A DNA stretch of 64,000 bases from an uncultured Rhodopila sp. (GCF_903915725.1 NZ_CAIWTY010000090.1:124001-188000), one strand, 5' to 3'; positions 35,865 through 44,683 are shown, counted from the first letter of the stretch. The notes: generated by a model from the letters alone, not told the origin. Numbers and translations are program-made.

Positions 35865-36482
35865 TTAATCCTGCGGCTCGCTCGCGGCGATCGCCACCGG
35901 CTCCGGAGCAGGTGTCGACGCCGGTGCGGCCTTCGGCTTGCGCCCGGGCTTCGCCTTTACGGGCAGTGCCTTCACAGCGACGGCCTTCTTGGCAACAACG
36001 GCCTTCTTGGCAATGGGCTTGGCAACCGGCTTCTCGGCAGCCTTCTTGCCCGGCGGGCGGCCAACCGGACGCTTGGCGACAGCGGCTGCTTCCACTTTCT
36101 TGCCGGCGGTCTTCTTCGGCACAGCCTTCGCAACCGGCTTTTCAGCCGTGGCCTTCTTGGCAACAGCCTTCTTGGCGACGGCCTTCTTGGTGACCGCTTT
36201 CTTCACGGGACCTTTGCCGCCGGTTTTCGACGCTGCAGCCTTTTTGGCGACCGGCTTCGCAGCAGCCTTTGTCGCCACAGCCTTCTTCGCAGCCGGCTTG
36301 GCAGCAGTCTTTTTCGCCACCGCCTTCTTCGCAGCCGGCTTGGCAGCGACCGGCTTGGCAGCGGCCTTTTTCGGCGCTGCCTTCTTGGCTACCGGCTTTT
36401 TCGCTGCCGCCTTCTTGGTCGCTGCCGAAACCGCCATCGCCATGGCGCGCGGGGCCTCGTCTGTCTTATCGTCAGTGCTCAC
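35865..36482 (-). CDS. histone H1-like lysine/alanine-rich DNA-binding protein with AT-hooks
   Basis: A 205-residue protein made almost wholly of Lys, Ala, Pro and Val in PAKKA-like repeats (AKKPVAKKAAPKKAAAKPVA), as in bacterial histone H1-like proteins (HctB/BphA type). Two AT-hook-like words occur in the C-terminal third: KRPVGRPPGKK and KPGRKPKAA. The sequence has no fold of its own; it should bind the DNA backbone and help compact the nucleoid or modulate transcription. It starts with GTG at 36482, eight bases after AGGAG. The codon repeats may make this gene length-variable by slippage. It stands alone, and a 525-base leader lies upstream, unusually long for such a gene. Confidence 0.85.
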   Translation of the reverse strand: MSTDDKTDEAPRAMAMAVSAATKKAAAKKPVAKKAAPKKAAAKPVAAKPAAKKAVAKKTAAKPAAKKAVATKAAAKPVAKKAAASKTGGKGPVKKAVTKKAVAKKAVAKKATAEKPVAKAVPKKTAGKKVEAAAVAKRPVGRPPGKKAAEKPVAKPIAKKAVVAKKAVAVKALPVKAKPGRKPKAAPASTPAPEPVAIAASEPQD

Positions 36483-36956
36483 CTGTAAAACTCCTTTTTG
36501 AACGTGCCGTCTTTGTCATGCGCTTTGAGTGAAGCCAGCTTCGCGAATCCCGGCGTTATCCGACACCGGCCGATTCGTTTCGTCGTCAGATCGTCTTGGC
36601 GAAGGCCGCGAATGGCCGGGCGCCAGCCGGGTTTTCGACAGTCGTCGGGCTTGGCACTATGCGGAAAGGACCACGTCCCGTCTGCATTGATGCACGCATG
36701 ACCCGAGGCGGCACGTATCTTGGTGCTTGCTTGACTCTTCCGCGGCTTACCAAGGTCGCGGTCCATCGACCGTCCTTACTGTTGAACGTCCCCGCGCACC
36801 GGCCGTTCAATAAAAAACGGGAATCGATTCGCGGACACGAATTCCGCTATTCCCTGTCCCGCCCATACATGTCAACAAAAAGCAACAGGCGGCGCGATTG
36901 TTGATCAAAAAAATTTCCGTGCGCCGCATTCCGGAGACGCGTTCCAAATACGAAAT
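36483..36956. other. intergenic leader upstream of the H1-like gene
   Basis: Short frames cross the region (for example on the minus strand from 36766), but none has a recognisable family, ribosome site or steady codon pattern, and I do not call them genes. The part from about 36790 to 36960 is AT-richer. It may hold a promoter for the H1-like gene, which starts at 36482 on the minus strand. I see no repeat here. Confidence 0.45.
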
Positions 36957-36980
36957 CGCCGCGGCAACGGTGCCGCGGCG
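36957..36980 (-). terminator. hairpin after methylcitrate synthase, likely terminator
   Basis: CGCCGCGGCA (36957-36966) pairs perfectly with TGCCGCGGCG (36971-36980). On the minus strand the stem is followed by ATTTCGTATTTGG, a weak U-rich tail. It lies 28 bases after the prpC stop. Confidence 0.55.
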
Positions 36981-37007
36981 ATTTGGGCAGGCTCGAAAAG
37001 ATGCTGG

Positions 37008-38171
37008 TTAACGGTGTTCGATCGGCACGAATTTCAAATTCTCCGGTCCGATGTAATTCGCCGCGGGGCGAATCAGCTTGTTGTCGGCACGCTGCTCCAG
37101 AACATGCGCCGCCCAGCCCGAAGTGCGCGAGATAACGAACAGGGGGGTAAACATCGCCATCGGAATGCCCAGCATGTGGTAGCTGATCGCGCTGAACCAA
37201 TCGAGGTTGGCGAACATCTTCTTCTGCTCCCACATCACCGACTCGATTCGCTCGGCGATGTCGAACAACTTCATCGATCCCGCAGCTTGCGACAGCCGCC
37301 GCGCGACCTCCTTGATCACCTTGTTCCGCGGATCGGCGATCGTATACACGGCGTGGCCGAAGCCGATAATGACCTCCTTGTTCTCAAGCCGCTTGCGGAT
37401 ATCGGCCTCGGCTTCGTCCGGATTGTTGTAGCGATTCTGAATTTCGAACGAGACCTCGTTCGCGCCGCCATGCTTCGGCCCACGCAACGCTCCAATGCCG
37501 CCGGTGATCGCCGAGTGCATGTCGGCACCGGTGCCGGCAATGACACGGCAGGCGAAGGTCGATGCATTGAACTCGTGTTCGGCATAAAGGATCAAAGACG
37601 TGTGCATCGCGCGCACGAACAACTGCGAAGGCGGCTTGCCGTGCAGCAAATGCAGGATGTGGCCACCGATCGAATCGTCATCGGTCTCCACCTCGATGCG
37701 TTTGCCGTTATGCGCAAAGTGGTACCAATACAGCAGCATCGACCCCATCGAAGCCATCAGCCGATCGGCGATATCGCGCGCGCCGGATACGGTCGCACCT
37801 TCCTTTTCCGGCAACAGGCAGCCCATCACCGAAACCCCGGTGCGCAGCACATCCATCGGATGCGTTGCGGGCGGCAATGCCTCCAGCGCCGTCTTCAGCG
37901 ACGACGGAAGGCCGCGCATCGACTTCAGCTTCGCCTTGTAGTCGTCGAGTTCGCCGCGCGACGGCAGATGACCGTGAATCAGCAGATGCGCGATTTCTGC
38001 GAATTCGCAGGTGTCGGCCACATCCAGAATGTTGTAGCCGCGGTAATGCAGGTCGTTGCCGGAGCGCCCGACAGTGCACAGCGCGGTGTTGCCCGCGGTG
38101 ACGCCGGACAGGCCGACGCCTTTCTTCGTCGGTGCGTTCGCCGGGGCCGGAGCCGTTGTTGTCTCACTCAT
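37008..38171 (-). CDS. prpC: 2-methylcitrate synthase (citrate synthase family)
   Basis: A 387-residue citrate synthase-family enzyme that condenses propionyl-CoA (and acetyl-CoA) with oxaloacetate. Conserved parts are [40 protein letters not shown], the catalytic His region [16 protein letters not shown], then [20 protein letters not shown] and the Asp-containing [20 protein letters not shown]. The short length and GNTALCTVG start resemble PrpC rather than the longer TCA-cycle enzyme. The adjacent relic of prpD supports this call. ATG 38171 lies eight bases after GGAGGAG; the frame upstream is not used. If the pathway is broken here, the enzyme could also act as a citrate synthase. Confidence 0.93.
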   Translation of the reverse strand: MSETTTAPAPANAPTKKGVGLSGVTAGNTALCTVGRSGNDLHYRGYNILDVADTCEFAEIAHLLIHGHLPSRGELDDYKAKLKSMRGLPSSLKTALEALPPATHPMDVLRTGVSVMGCLLPEKEGATVSGARDIADRLMASMGSMLLYWYHFAHNGKRIEVETDDDSIGGHILHLLHGKPPSQLFVRAMHTSLILYAEHEFNASTFACRVIAGTGADMHSAITGGIGALRGPKHGGANEVSFEIQNRYNNPDEAEADIRKRLENKEVIIGFGHAVYTIADPRNKVIKEVARRLSQAAGSMKLFDIAERIESVMWEQKKMFANLDWFSAISYHMLGIPMAMFTPLFVISRTSGWAAHVLEQRADNKLIRPAANYIGPENLKFVPIEHR

Positions 38172-38190
38172 ACTATACACTCCTCCAGTC

Positions 38191-38527
38191 TTAAAAAATG
38201 CCGGGCTTGCCGGTTGCGAGCGCGCCGGCGGGCAAGGCGATATTCAGCCGGTGAAGCTCGCAGGCCGGCAGGCGCGGCAGGTCCTGTGCCGCTTCCAGGA
38301 AGCGATTCGATTCCGGGGTGGTGATGATGCCATCCGTCATCGTCAGGGACTTGCGCATGGTGTCCTCGCGCGATGGCCACCTCGATCACGCGATTGACGA
38401 TCATACTCGCCACGGGCGGCATGACCGCGACCCCGCCGGCGGAAGCCCGGGCGGTCTCCCGGGCAAGCTGGTCTTGCCGTTTCAGGGCCGCCCCGGAGGG
38501 GCTGACCCTGACGTCGTGGTCGATCAT
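38191..38527 (-). pseudogene. prpD: internally deleted prpD (2-methylcitrate dehydratase) relic
   Basis: From ATG 38527, behind a strong GGAGGAGG, the minus strand encodes the first 55 or so residues of a MmgE/PrpD protein: DHDVRVSPSGAALKRQDQLA, then ASMIVNRVIEVAIAR. The frame then shifts, and a second frame (38358 back to 38191) encodes KSLTMTDGIITTPESNRFLE and [18 protein letters not shown], which looks like the C-terminus of the same family. A full PrpD has about 450-500 residues, so about 350 in the middle are missing. The C-terminal assignment is from memory of the family and less sure than the N-terminal one. It ends 20 bases before prpC, so the two once formed an operon. The intact enzyme may be encoded elsewhere. 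Confidence 0.6.
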
Positions 38528-38703
38528 AGTCCTCCTCCATCCTGCGCCGTGCGGGATGCTAAACCGGCACGGCTGCGTTCCGGCCCCCGGATTCAGGCCG
38601 TCAGCGTGCTTCGTAGTGACGCGCTGACGGAACGGCAAGTCAGGTTGATTGCGTAGTTTAGCGGAACTGGCATGCTTTCGTTTTTGCACGCAGGAGATTG
38701 GCC

Positions 38704-39699
38704 TTGTCCCGCATCATTACCGTCGCCGCGGCTCAGTTGGGGCCGATCCAGATGGCTGAACCGCGGTCCTCGGCGGTGGCGAGGATGGTTGGGCTGCTGG
38801 AAAGGGCGCAACGGCGCGGTGTCGAGCTTGTCGTGTTTCCCGAACTGGCGCTGACGACGTTCTTCCCGCGTCACTACCACGAGGATATCAGCCATGCGGA
38901 TAAGTGGTTCGAGACGGCGATGCCCTCGGCCGAAACCGCGCCGTTGTTCGATGCCGCGCGCCGATACGGTATCGGCTTTCACCTCGGCTATGCGGAAATG
39001 GCGCGCGAGGCGGATGAGGCGGGCATCGGGCGCAACCGGCGGTTCAATACGTCGATCCTGGTCGGGCCCGAGGGCGATGTCCTGCTGAGGTATCGCAAGG
39101 TACATCTGCCGGGGCATGCCGAATACGACCCGCGGCGCAAGGTCCAGCATTTGGAGAAAAGGTATTTCGAAGTCGGCAATCTCGGCTTCCCGGTGATCCG
39201 CGCGCCGATGGGCGGTCTGGACGGGATCAATATGGGGATGATGATCTGCAATGATCGCCGCTGGCCGGAGGCCTGGCGCGTGCTCGGCCTGCAAAGCGTC
39301 GAGCTGGTAGCGCTGGGATACAACACGCCGAGCCTGAACATGGAAGCGGGCGGGTTCGAGGCGCACCACCTGCGCGTGTTTCACTCGCATCTGTCGATTC
39401 AGGCGGGCTGCTACCAGAATTCCTGTTTCGCTGTCGCGACGGCCAAGGCGGGGATCGAGGATGGCAACGAATTGTTCGGCCATTCTATCATCGTCAATCC
39501 GCAGGGCGAGATCATCGCCATGGCGGGAAGCTGGGACGATGAACTGATCACCGCGGATTGCGACCTGGACCTGTGCACGCTGGGGCGGACCACGGTATTT
39601 GCGTTCGATCGGCACCGGCGTCCGGAGGCGTATGGGCGCATAACCGATCAGGTCGGGGCGGTAGATCCGCCGGTATGGAAGAAATCGCCGCCGCGTTAG
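38704..39699 (+). CDS. nitrilase-superfamily amidohydrolase, N-carbamoyl-D-amino acid hydrolase-like
   Basis: A 331-residue C-N hydrolase with the Glu-Lys-Cys triad visible as FPELALTTFFPRHY (Glu about 47), LLRYRKVHLPGHAEY (Lys about 132) and GMMICNDRRWPEAWR (Cys about 182). The segments RFNTSILVGPEGDVLLRYRK and LGYNTPSLN match carbamoylases, which hydrolyse N-carbamoyl amino acids to amino acid, CO2 and ammonia. It could act with a hydantoinase, but none is in the window. I start it at TTG 38704, seven bases after AGGAG; TTG 38698 is too close to that site. The protein is cytosolic. It is divergent from the prpD relic. Confidence 0.88.
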   Translation: MSRIITVAAAQLGPIQMAEPRSSAVARMVGLLERAQRRGVELVVFPELALTTFFPRHYHEDISHADKWFETAMPSAETAPLFDAARRYGIGFHLGYAEMAREADEAGIGRNRRFNTSILVGPEGDVLLRYRKVHLPGHAEYDPRRKVQHLEKRYFEVGNLGFPVIRAPMGGLDGINMGMMICNDRRWPEAWRVLGLQSVELVALGYNTPSLNMEAGGFEAHHLRVFHSHLSIQAGCYQNSCFAVATAKAGIEDGNELFGHSIIVNPQGEIIAMAGSWDDELITADCDLDLCTLGRTTVFAFDRHRRPEAYGRITDQVGAVDPPVWKKSPPR

Positions 39700-39800
39700 G
39701 ATTTCGTTAACGTTTGCCGGTCATACTCGCGCCGAGGCGGACATGGCGTCCGGCCGTTCCGCGGCAGAACGCCGCCGCTTTCATTTCGGGAGACCTGCGC

Positions 39801-39965
39801 ATGAGTCCTATTGGATCGGTCAGCAACATTGTGACCCAAGCATTGACGACGCAACCACTGCAGACGCCCCCGCCGGTGAAGCCGGCCGCGGATAGCGACG
39901 GGGACAATGACGGCAGTACTTCGGCTGCGTCCGGTGGCACGCACGCGGTCGATATCAAGGCGTAA
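39801..39965 (+). CDS. small hypothetical protein
   Basis: A 54-residue protein: it starts MSPIGSVSNIVTQALTTQ, has a proline run and an acidic, serine-rich middle (SDGDNDGSTSAASGG) and ends AVDIKA. GGGAG lies eight bases before ATG 39801. It has no membrane segment or recognisable domain, and its composition suggests disorder. Short proteins of similar composition and the same type of ending seem common in Acetobacteraceae, but I can give no function. Confidence 0.45.
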   Translation: MSPIGSVSNIVTQALTTQPLQTPPPVKPAADSDGDNDGSTSAASGGTHAVDIKA

Positions 39966-40161
39966 CCTCACGTCCGGCCGGCGGCAGGTTCAGATCGCGG
40001 AGATCAGACGTAGAAGGCACCATTCCGGGTCCGAGACTGCCGCTGCCTGCGGTTTTCCTCTGCCACGTCCGCCACGGATCGTTCCGTGATCGTTGTCCAC
40101 CACCACCCGCGGCGAACGGCCTGCATCGGCGGCGGCGGGACCTTGCTCGACCGGCGCGGGG

Positions 40162-40587
40162 TCAAGGATATTGGTCGGCTAAAGTCGCCTTCACCTTCAT
40201 AAGAACGGTGTCGCCAACCGTCTGAGGGGATGTCCCGGGTTCGGCCGTAGCCAAATCGTCCGCCTGCACTTTTGAAGCGTAAGCCAACTGCAGCGGCTCG
40301 CTCATAAGACGCAGGTATTCCGTCGGCTATACGGACAAAACCAGAAAAACCAGCGCCGCAAGTGTCGCTATAGGCGCTGCGACCAGCAGAGCGGTTGCGG
40401 TGAGCGATTCCAGGCCGCCGGCGACCGCTATCCAACTCCGCAAGGTTCCCGGGGCCGCGACCTCCAAAGCCAGCGTTGCAGCAAAGAACGGGAGGCTGCG
40501 CCAGACATTCTCGTCCTGATCGAGCTCCTTGCGGTAAGCTTCCGCGAACGTCTTCTCCAAATCATCCAGCAACGGGTCCGAAGGCAT
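40162..40587 (-). pseudogene. broken gene for a small membrane protein (in-frame stop)
   Basis: The frame begins MPSDPLLDDLEKTFAEAYRK and has two probable membrane segments (SLPFFAATLALEVAA and ALLVAAPIATLAALVFLVLS). A TAG at 40327-40329 ends it after 86 residues, but the same frame continues past it for about 55 codons with a protein-like pattern (PTEYLRLMSEPLQLAYASKV) to a TGA at 40162. The best reading is an intact gene of about 141 residues with a nonsense mutation. The function is unknown. Alternatively the 86-residue product is functional. A MITE-like element begins only about ten bases before its start, so promoter and coding part may both have been affected. Confidence 0.5.
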
Positions 40588-40596
40588 GGACGCATC

Positions 40597-40771
40597 TTAT
40601 ACCAATCGGCAGTGACTTTGACCCATAGGCAGGACCGCTTCGACCGTCATGGCGTGCGAAGGGCCGCCATCCACGCGTTTGTTTGTGCGGGCAAAAGGCG
40701 TGGATGCCGACCTCCGTCGGCATGACGAGGCGGCGCGGCCGGAGAGTCAACATCATCGCCGGTTGGTATTA
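40597..40771. mobile_element. MITE-like element with ATACCAATC terminal inverted repeats, copy 1
   Basis: The left end TTATACCAATCGGC (40597-40610) and right end GCCGGTTGGTATTA (40758-40771) are inverted repeats matching at about 12 of 14 positions. Inside is the window's palindromic module (40645-40727, CGTCATGGCGTGCG to CGTCGGCATGACG) and the tail GGCGGCGCGGCCGGAGAGTC. It codes for nothing. A related element lies at 50669-50885 with similar ends and tail. A transposase would have to come from elsewhere, as none is in the window. Confidence 0.6.
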
Positions 40772-40972
40772 GCGACCGAAACCTTACCCAATGGTTCACC
40801 GGCGGCGGCACCAATGCCGCCACCACCGCAACCGCACCGGTCACTGCCATCCGCCCCTGGCAGCCTGGCTCCGGAGCACCGATATCGCCTTGCAGAAAGC
40901 TGTACCTTGCCTGCCGAATGCATTTGACGCTTGCGCGGTGAACAGCCACCGTAGCAACCGAAGGATCACATG

Positions 40973-41392
40973 ATGAACCCGACACGCTGGCAGCCCCCCC
41001 GGACTGCCGCCGCCAATTCATGGCCCCACCCGCCGGTATTGACCGCCATCGGCCGCGGTCTGCTGGGATTTTGCCCGGCCTGCGGGAAAACCCGCCTTTT
41101 CAATGGGTTCCTCCGCGTCAAAGCCGCTTGTGCCAATTGCGGCGCACCGCTCGGCCTGGCCCGCGCCGACGATGCGCCGCCCTATTTCGTCATCCTGATC
41201 ACCGGCCACATCATCGTGCCGCTGCTGTTCCTGGTCGACCGCATGAACGAGCCACCGGTCTGGCTGATGTCGGCGATCTTCGTCCCACTGACATTTTTTG
41301 TCGCGCTTGGCTTGCTCCGCCCCGTCAAGGGCGGCACGGTAGGACTGATGCTCAACCTCAACATGCTCAAGACCGACATCGACGCCCCATGA
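40973..41392 (+). CDS. DUF983 family protein with zinc ribbon
   Basis: A protein of about 139 residues. It carries two CxxC motifs (CPACGKTRLFNGF and CANCGAPLGLARADDA, about residues 35-62) forming a zinc ribbon, followed by two membrane segments (PPYFVILITGHIIVPLLFLV and MSAIFVPLTFFVALGL) and a C-terminal LMLNLNMLKTD. This is the DUF983 family, found across Alphaproteobacteria with unknown function. ATG 40973 follows AAGGA by seven bases; ATG 40970 is the alternative. Its stop overlaps the start of the UPF0262 gene (ATGA), so it is translationally coupled. Conservation of such a cluster is known for UPF0262 and mtnA neighbours in related bacteria only by recollection. Confidence 0.9.
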   Translation: MNPTRWQPPRTAAANSWPHPPVLTAIGRGLLGFCPACGKTRLFNGFLRVKAACANCGAPLGLARADDAPPYFVILITGHIIVPLLFLVDRMNEPPVWLMSAIFVPLTFFVALGLLRPVKGGTVGLMLNLNMLKTDIDAP

Positions 41393-41889
41393 ACGATACC
41401 GCCGTCCCCGCCGCCCGGCTGCATCGCGTGATCCTGGATGGGGAGTCACCCGGGAACCTGTCCCCGTACATCGAGGCGGACCGCGAGCAGGCTGTGGCAG
41501 ATCTGGCGGCGGCAAACCATTTCGCGCCGCTGATCGGCACGGCTGATCCGGGTCCCTACTCGCTGCATCTGTCGATCCTGGAGGGACGGCTGATCTTCGA
41601 CGTGCGCGACATCAACGGCGAACCGCTGACCGCCGTCGGCTTGGCACTCGGCCCGTTCCGCCGGCTGGTGAAGGACTACCAGATGCTGGTGGACAGCCAC
41701 ATCAAGGCGGTCGAGGAAGGCCGCGAGCAGCGCATTCAGGCCATCGACATGGGCCGCCGGGGCCTGCATAACGAGGGCGCGGAACTGATGACGCAACGGC
41801 TGGCCGGGAAGATCGATATCGATTTCGATACCGCCCGCCGCTTGTTCACCCTGGTCTGCGTATTGCACCAAAGGGTTTCCTCGCGATGA
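41389..41889 (+). CDS. UPF0262 family protein
   Basis: A 166-residue cytosolic protein of the alphaproteobacterial UPF0262 family: LHRVILDGESPGNLSPYIEA, then DREQAVADLAAANHFAPL, SLHLSILEGRLIFDVRD, LALGPFRRLVKDYQMLVDSH and IQAIDMGRRGLHNEGAELM. The whole conserved length is present. The function is unknown. Its ATG overlaps the DUF983 stop and its stop overlaps the mtnA start, so the three genes are tightly coupled and probably co-translated. The window offers no hint of activity beyond that. Confidence 0.93.
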   Translation: MNDTAVPAARLHRVILDGESPGNLSPYIEADREQAVADLAAANHFAPLIGTADPGPYSLHLSILEGRLIFDVRDINGEPLTAVGLALGPFRRLVKDYQMLVDSHIKAVEEGREQRIQAIDMGRRGLHNEGAELMTQRLAGKIDIDFDTARRLFTLVCVLHQRVSSR

Positions 41890-42974
41890 AGATCGATGGC
41901 CAAGCCTACCGCAGCGTCTGGCTCGACGCGGACGACCGCTGGTCCGTCCATGTCATCGACCAGACCAAACTGCCCTGGGCGCTGGAATTCCTGCGCCTGA
42001 CCACGCTGGACGAAGCCGCGCACGCTATTAGCTCGATGCAGATCCGCGGCGCACCGCTGATCGGCGCCGTCGCCGCCTACGGGCTGTGCCTCGCGCTGCG
42101 CGCCGACGCCTCGACCGAGGCGATGGAGCGCGACGCGGCGCTGCTGAACGCGACCCGGCCGACGGCGATCAACCTGCGGTGGGCGGTGGGCCGGATGCTG
42201 ACCCGGCTGCGCAACACCCCGGCCTCCGAGCGTGTGGCCGTGGCGTACGACGAGGCTGGGCTGATCGCGGACGAGGACGCCGCGCAGAACGAGACCATAG
42301 GCCGCCATGGCCTGCCGCTGATCGAGGCGGCGGTGCGTCCCGGCCGGCGCGTGAACGTGCTGACCCACTGCAACGCCGGCTGGCTGGCGACGGTGGATTG
42401 GGGCACGGCACTGGCGCCGATATACAAAGCCTTCAATGCCGGGATCGATATTCATGTTTGGGTGGACGAAACCCGCCCGCGCAACCAGGGGGCGGCGCTG
42501 ACCGCGTGGGAACTTGGCAAGCACGGGGTGCCGCACACCGTGGTGGCGGACAATGCCGGCGGCCATCTGATGCAGCACGGCCAGGTCGATCTGATCATCG
42601 TCGGCGCCGACAGGGTCACCCGCACCGGCGATGCCGCCAACAAGATCGGCACCTACCTGAAGTCGCTCGCCGCGCGCGACAATGACGTGCCGTTCTGGGT
42701 GGCGCTGCCGTCCTCGACGATCGACTGGACAGTGTCGGACGGCGTGGCGGACATTCCCATTGAGGAACGCTCACAGGCCGAGGTCACCGACATGACCGGG
42801 CGGCTGGCGGACGGGACGATCGCCACCATGCGTGTCGTGTCGGCGGACAGTCCCGCGGCCAACCCGGCTTTCGATGTGACGCCCGCGCGCCTTGTGACCG
42901 GGCTTATCACGGAGCGTGGGCGGTGCGACGCGACGGCCGAGGGGCTGCTGGGATTGTTTCCGGAACGGCGGTAG
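41886..42974 (+). CDS. mtnA: S-methyl-5-thioribose-1-phosphate isomerase
   Basis: MtnA converts methylthioribose-1-phosphate to methylthioribulose-1-phosphate in methionine salvage; in some Alphaproteobacteria it acts in a related 5-deoxyribose or DHAP shunt. The 362-residue protein has ISSMQIRGAPLIGAVAAYGL, the catalytic cysteine in NVLTHCNAGWLATVDWGTAL, VDETRPRNQGAALTAWEL and the catalytic aspartate in IVGADRVTRTGDAANKIGT. All landmarks are intact. The other salvage genes (mtnP, mtnK, mtnB, mtnC, mtnD) are not in the window. The gene is the last of the DUF983-UPF0262-mtnA operon. A palindromic repeat follows at 43021. Confidence 0.96.
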   Translation: MKIDGQAYRSVWLDADDRWSVHVIDQTKLPWALEFLRLTTLDEAAHAISSMQIRGAPLIGAVAAYGLCLALRADASTEAMERDAALLNATRPTAINLRWAVGRMLTRLRNTPASERVAVAYDEAGLIADEDAAQNETIGRHGLPLIEAAVRPGRRVNVLTHCNAGWLATVDWGTALAPIYKAFNAGIDIHVWVDETRPRNQGAALTAWELGKHGVPHTVVADNAGGHLMQHGQVDLIIVGADRVTRTGDAANKIGTYLKSLAARDNDVPFWVALPSSTIDWTVSDGVADIPIEERSQAEVTDMTGRLADGTIATMRVVSADSPAANPAFDVTPARLVTGLITERGRCDATAEGLLGLFPERR

Positions 42975-43020
42975 GCAGTCTTGGCGTCGGCGCATGGTGG
43001 GCGGCGAGGGCGTTCGCCCC

Positions 43021-43107
43021 CGTCATGGCGGGCGAAGGCCCGCCATCCACGCCTTTGCCTCAACCTGCACCGCAAGGCGTGGATGCCGACCTGCGTCGGC
43101 ATGACGG
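43021..43107. repeat. CGTCATGG palindromic repeat between mtnA and the peptidase gene
   Basis: CGTCATGGCGGGCGAAGGCC to CGTCGGCATGACG, with the inner halves CCATCCACGCCTTTG and CAAGGCGTGGATG. The first 40 bases are the same as the left arms of the two copies at 16534 and 16642. It lies between two convergent genes and could serve as a terminator hairpin. No terminal ATACCAATC repeats are seen here. Confidence 0.85.
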
Positions 43108-43117
43108 TATTATTGCC

Positions 43118-44683
43118 CTACTGAAACGGGAAGGCATCCTGCTGGCAGATCGTGCCCTCGGGCGGCAAGGTGCCGTTGATCAGGTAGTCCGCCTCATACT
43201 GGCTCGCGCAACTACTGGGGTTCAGCCACACGGTATGACCATACCCTTGCACCGTCAGCAGCCGCGCCCGGGCCAGTTTTTGCGACATTGCAACGGAATT
43301 CTGATACGGCGTGGACGGGTCGTTGGTATTGCCGATGACCAGGATCGGGTTGGCAGTCGGCTTGTTCCACGGCCCGATGTATGCGTCGGCGGCCGTCGCC
43401 TGCCAACTGGCGCAGGATTCGTCGTTCCATAGATCGGGAAGTCCGCCCGGACCGTAACTGGCATAGACGGAGCGGCTCAAAGCGCGGAACACCTCGGGCG
43501 GTCGCGGATTGGGACTGTCCGAGCATTCCACCGCGTCTCCCTGGTAGGCGCTGCCTGTCGGTTCCGCTGCCCCGGGATCTGTCGCGGGGGGTGCCGGCGG
43601 CGGGCCGGGGTCCCGGGTCCACAGCGCATTCAACAGCTTGGCCGCACCCGGCCAGCCATGGTAGTTGCCTTCCGGCAGCGTGGTGAACATCAGGTTGTGC
43701 ATGGTCTGCACGACCAGAGCATAAGTGAAAACAATGCCGCTGTAGGTCTGCGGGCTGACCTTCAAACGTTTCAGTAACGTCTCGTACCGCGCCCGCGTTC
43801 CCGCGGCATCCCCGGTGGAAAACGCGCATTTCGCGGGGCCGGCGACGCCGCACTGGTCGAGCATCGCCTCCACGGACTTCGCCGAGCTTTCGGAGCTGCC
43901 GAAACGAACGCCATCGCTGGCCGTCGCAACAGGGTTGCCGTAATTGGTATAGACTTCCGGATCGAGATTGCCGTCGAGGATCAGGCCGCCAACCCGGTCG
44001 GGGAACAGATTGGCGTAGACCGCACCCAGGAACGTTCCGTACGAGGCGCCGAGATAGCGGATTTTCGGGTCGCCGACGGCCTCTCGCAGCAAATCCAGGT
44101 CGCGGGCGGTATCGGTTGTCGACATATGCGACAGCAAGGCCCCGTTCTGTTGCAGGCAGATATCGGCGAACTGCGCGAAGCGCGCGAACCATGCCGTCTG
44201 CTCGGCGTAGCCGACGGGAAAGGCATTGGTCGGGACGCCGTCGAAGAACGTGGCCTCGTCGGCCAGGGTGGGGAAACACTGCATGGCGGTACTTTGCCCG
44301 ACACCGCGCGGGTCCCAACTGACAATGTCGAAACGGGCCCGCACGGCGGCGGGGAACAGATCAAGAAACTGAGGCAGATCTTCCGTGCCCGAGCCACCGG
44401 GTCCTCCGGGGTTGAAGAACAGGGTTCCGATGCGGTTCGCCTGATCTGTCGCGGCGTGGCGGATGACGGCCAGATCGATCTTTTTGCCGTCCGGATCGGC
44501 GTAATCGAGCGGCGGATGGGCCGTGGCGCAATCGAAACCGGCAGCGTCCTGGCAGGCTTGCCACTGCAGCGCAGGGGGCGCAGCGCTGGTTCCAGCGGAT
44601 GCCGGCCATGGATTAAATATCGATATCGCAATTATAAAGGAGGTGCAGATGCCCGTTGTAGTAAGCCATTTATCGCGTTGCAT
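43118..44683 (-). CDS. secreted alpha/beta hydrolase, tripeptidyl aminopeptidase-like
   Basis: A 521-residue exported enzyme. The first 30 residues form a signal peptide (GICTSFIIAISIFNPWPASA). The alpha/beta hydrolase fold has the oxyanion strand LFFNPGGPGGSG (about 88-99), the nucleophile Ser 214 in GASYGTFLG, the acid in VIGNTNDPSTPYQ and the base in VQGYGHTVW. The last region is the TAP-like C-terminal domain of tripeptidyl aminopeptidases from actinomycetes. It likely trims peptides in the periplasm or outside. Cysteines in pairs (CxxxxGFDC; CASQ near the end) may form disulfides. ATG 44683 leads straight into the signal. It is transcribed alone. The converging mtnA operon ends 143 bases away. 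Confidence 0.9.
   Translation of the reverse strand: MQRDKWLTTTGICTSFIIAISIFNPWPASAGTSAAPPALQWQACQDAAGFDCATAHPPLDYADPDGKKIDLAVIRHAATDQANRIGTLFFNPGGPGGSGTEDLPQFLDLFPAAVRARFDIVSWDPRGVGQSTAMQCFPTLADEATFFDGVPTNAFPVGYAEQTAWFARFAQFADICLQQNGALLSHMSTTDTARDLDLLREAVGDPKIRYLGASYGTFLGAVYANLFPDRVGGLILDGNLDPEVYTNYGNPVATASDGVRFGSSESSAKSVEAMLDQCGVAGPAKCAFSTGDAAGTRARYETLLKRLKVSPQTYSGIVFTYALVVQTMHNLMFTTLPEGNYHGWPGAAKLLNALWTRDPGPPPAPPATDPGAAEPTGSAYQGDAVECSDSPNPRPPEVFRALSRSVYASYGPGGLPDLWNDESCASWQATAADAYIGPWNKPTANPILVIGNTNDPSTPYQNSVAMSQKLARARLLTVQGYGHTVWLNPSSCASQYEADYLINGTLPPEGTICQQDAFPFQ

Noticed and set aside
36479-36766. A 95-codon minus-strand frame upstream of the H1-like gene
   Set aside because: No ribosome site, family or third-codon bias; it appears to be the leader region of the H1-like gene.
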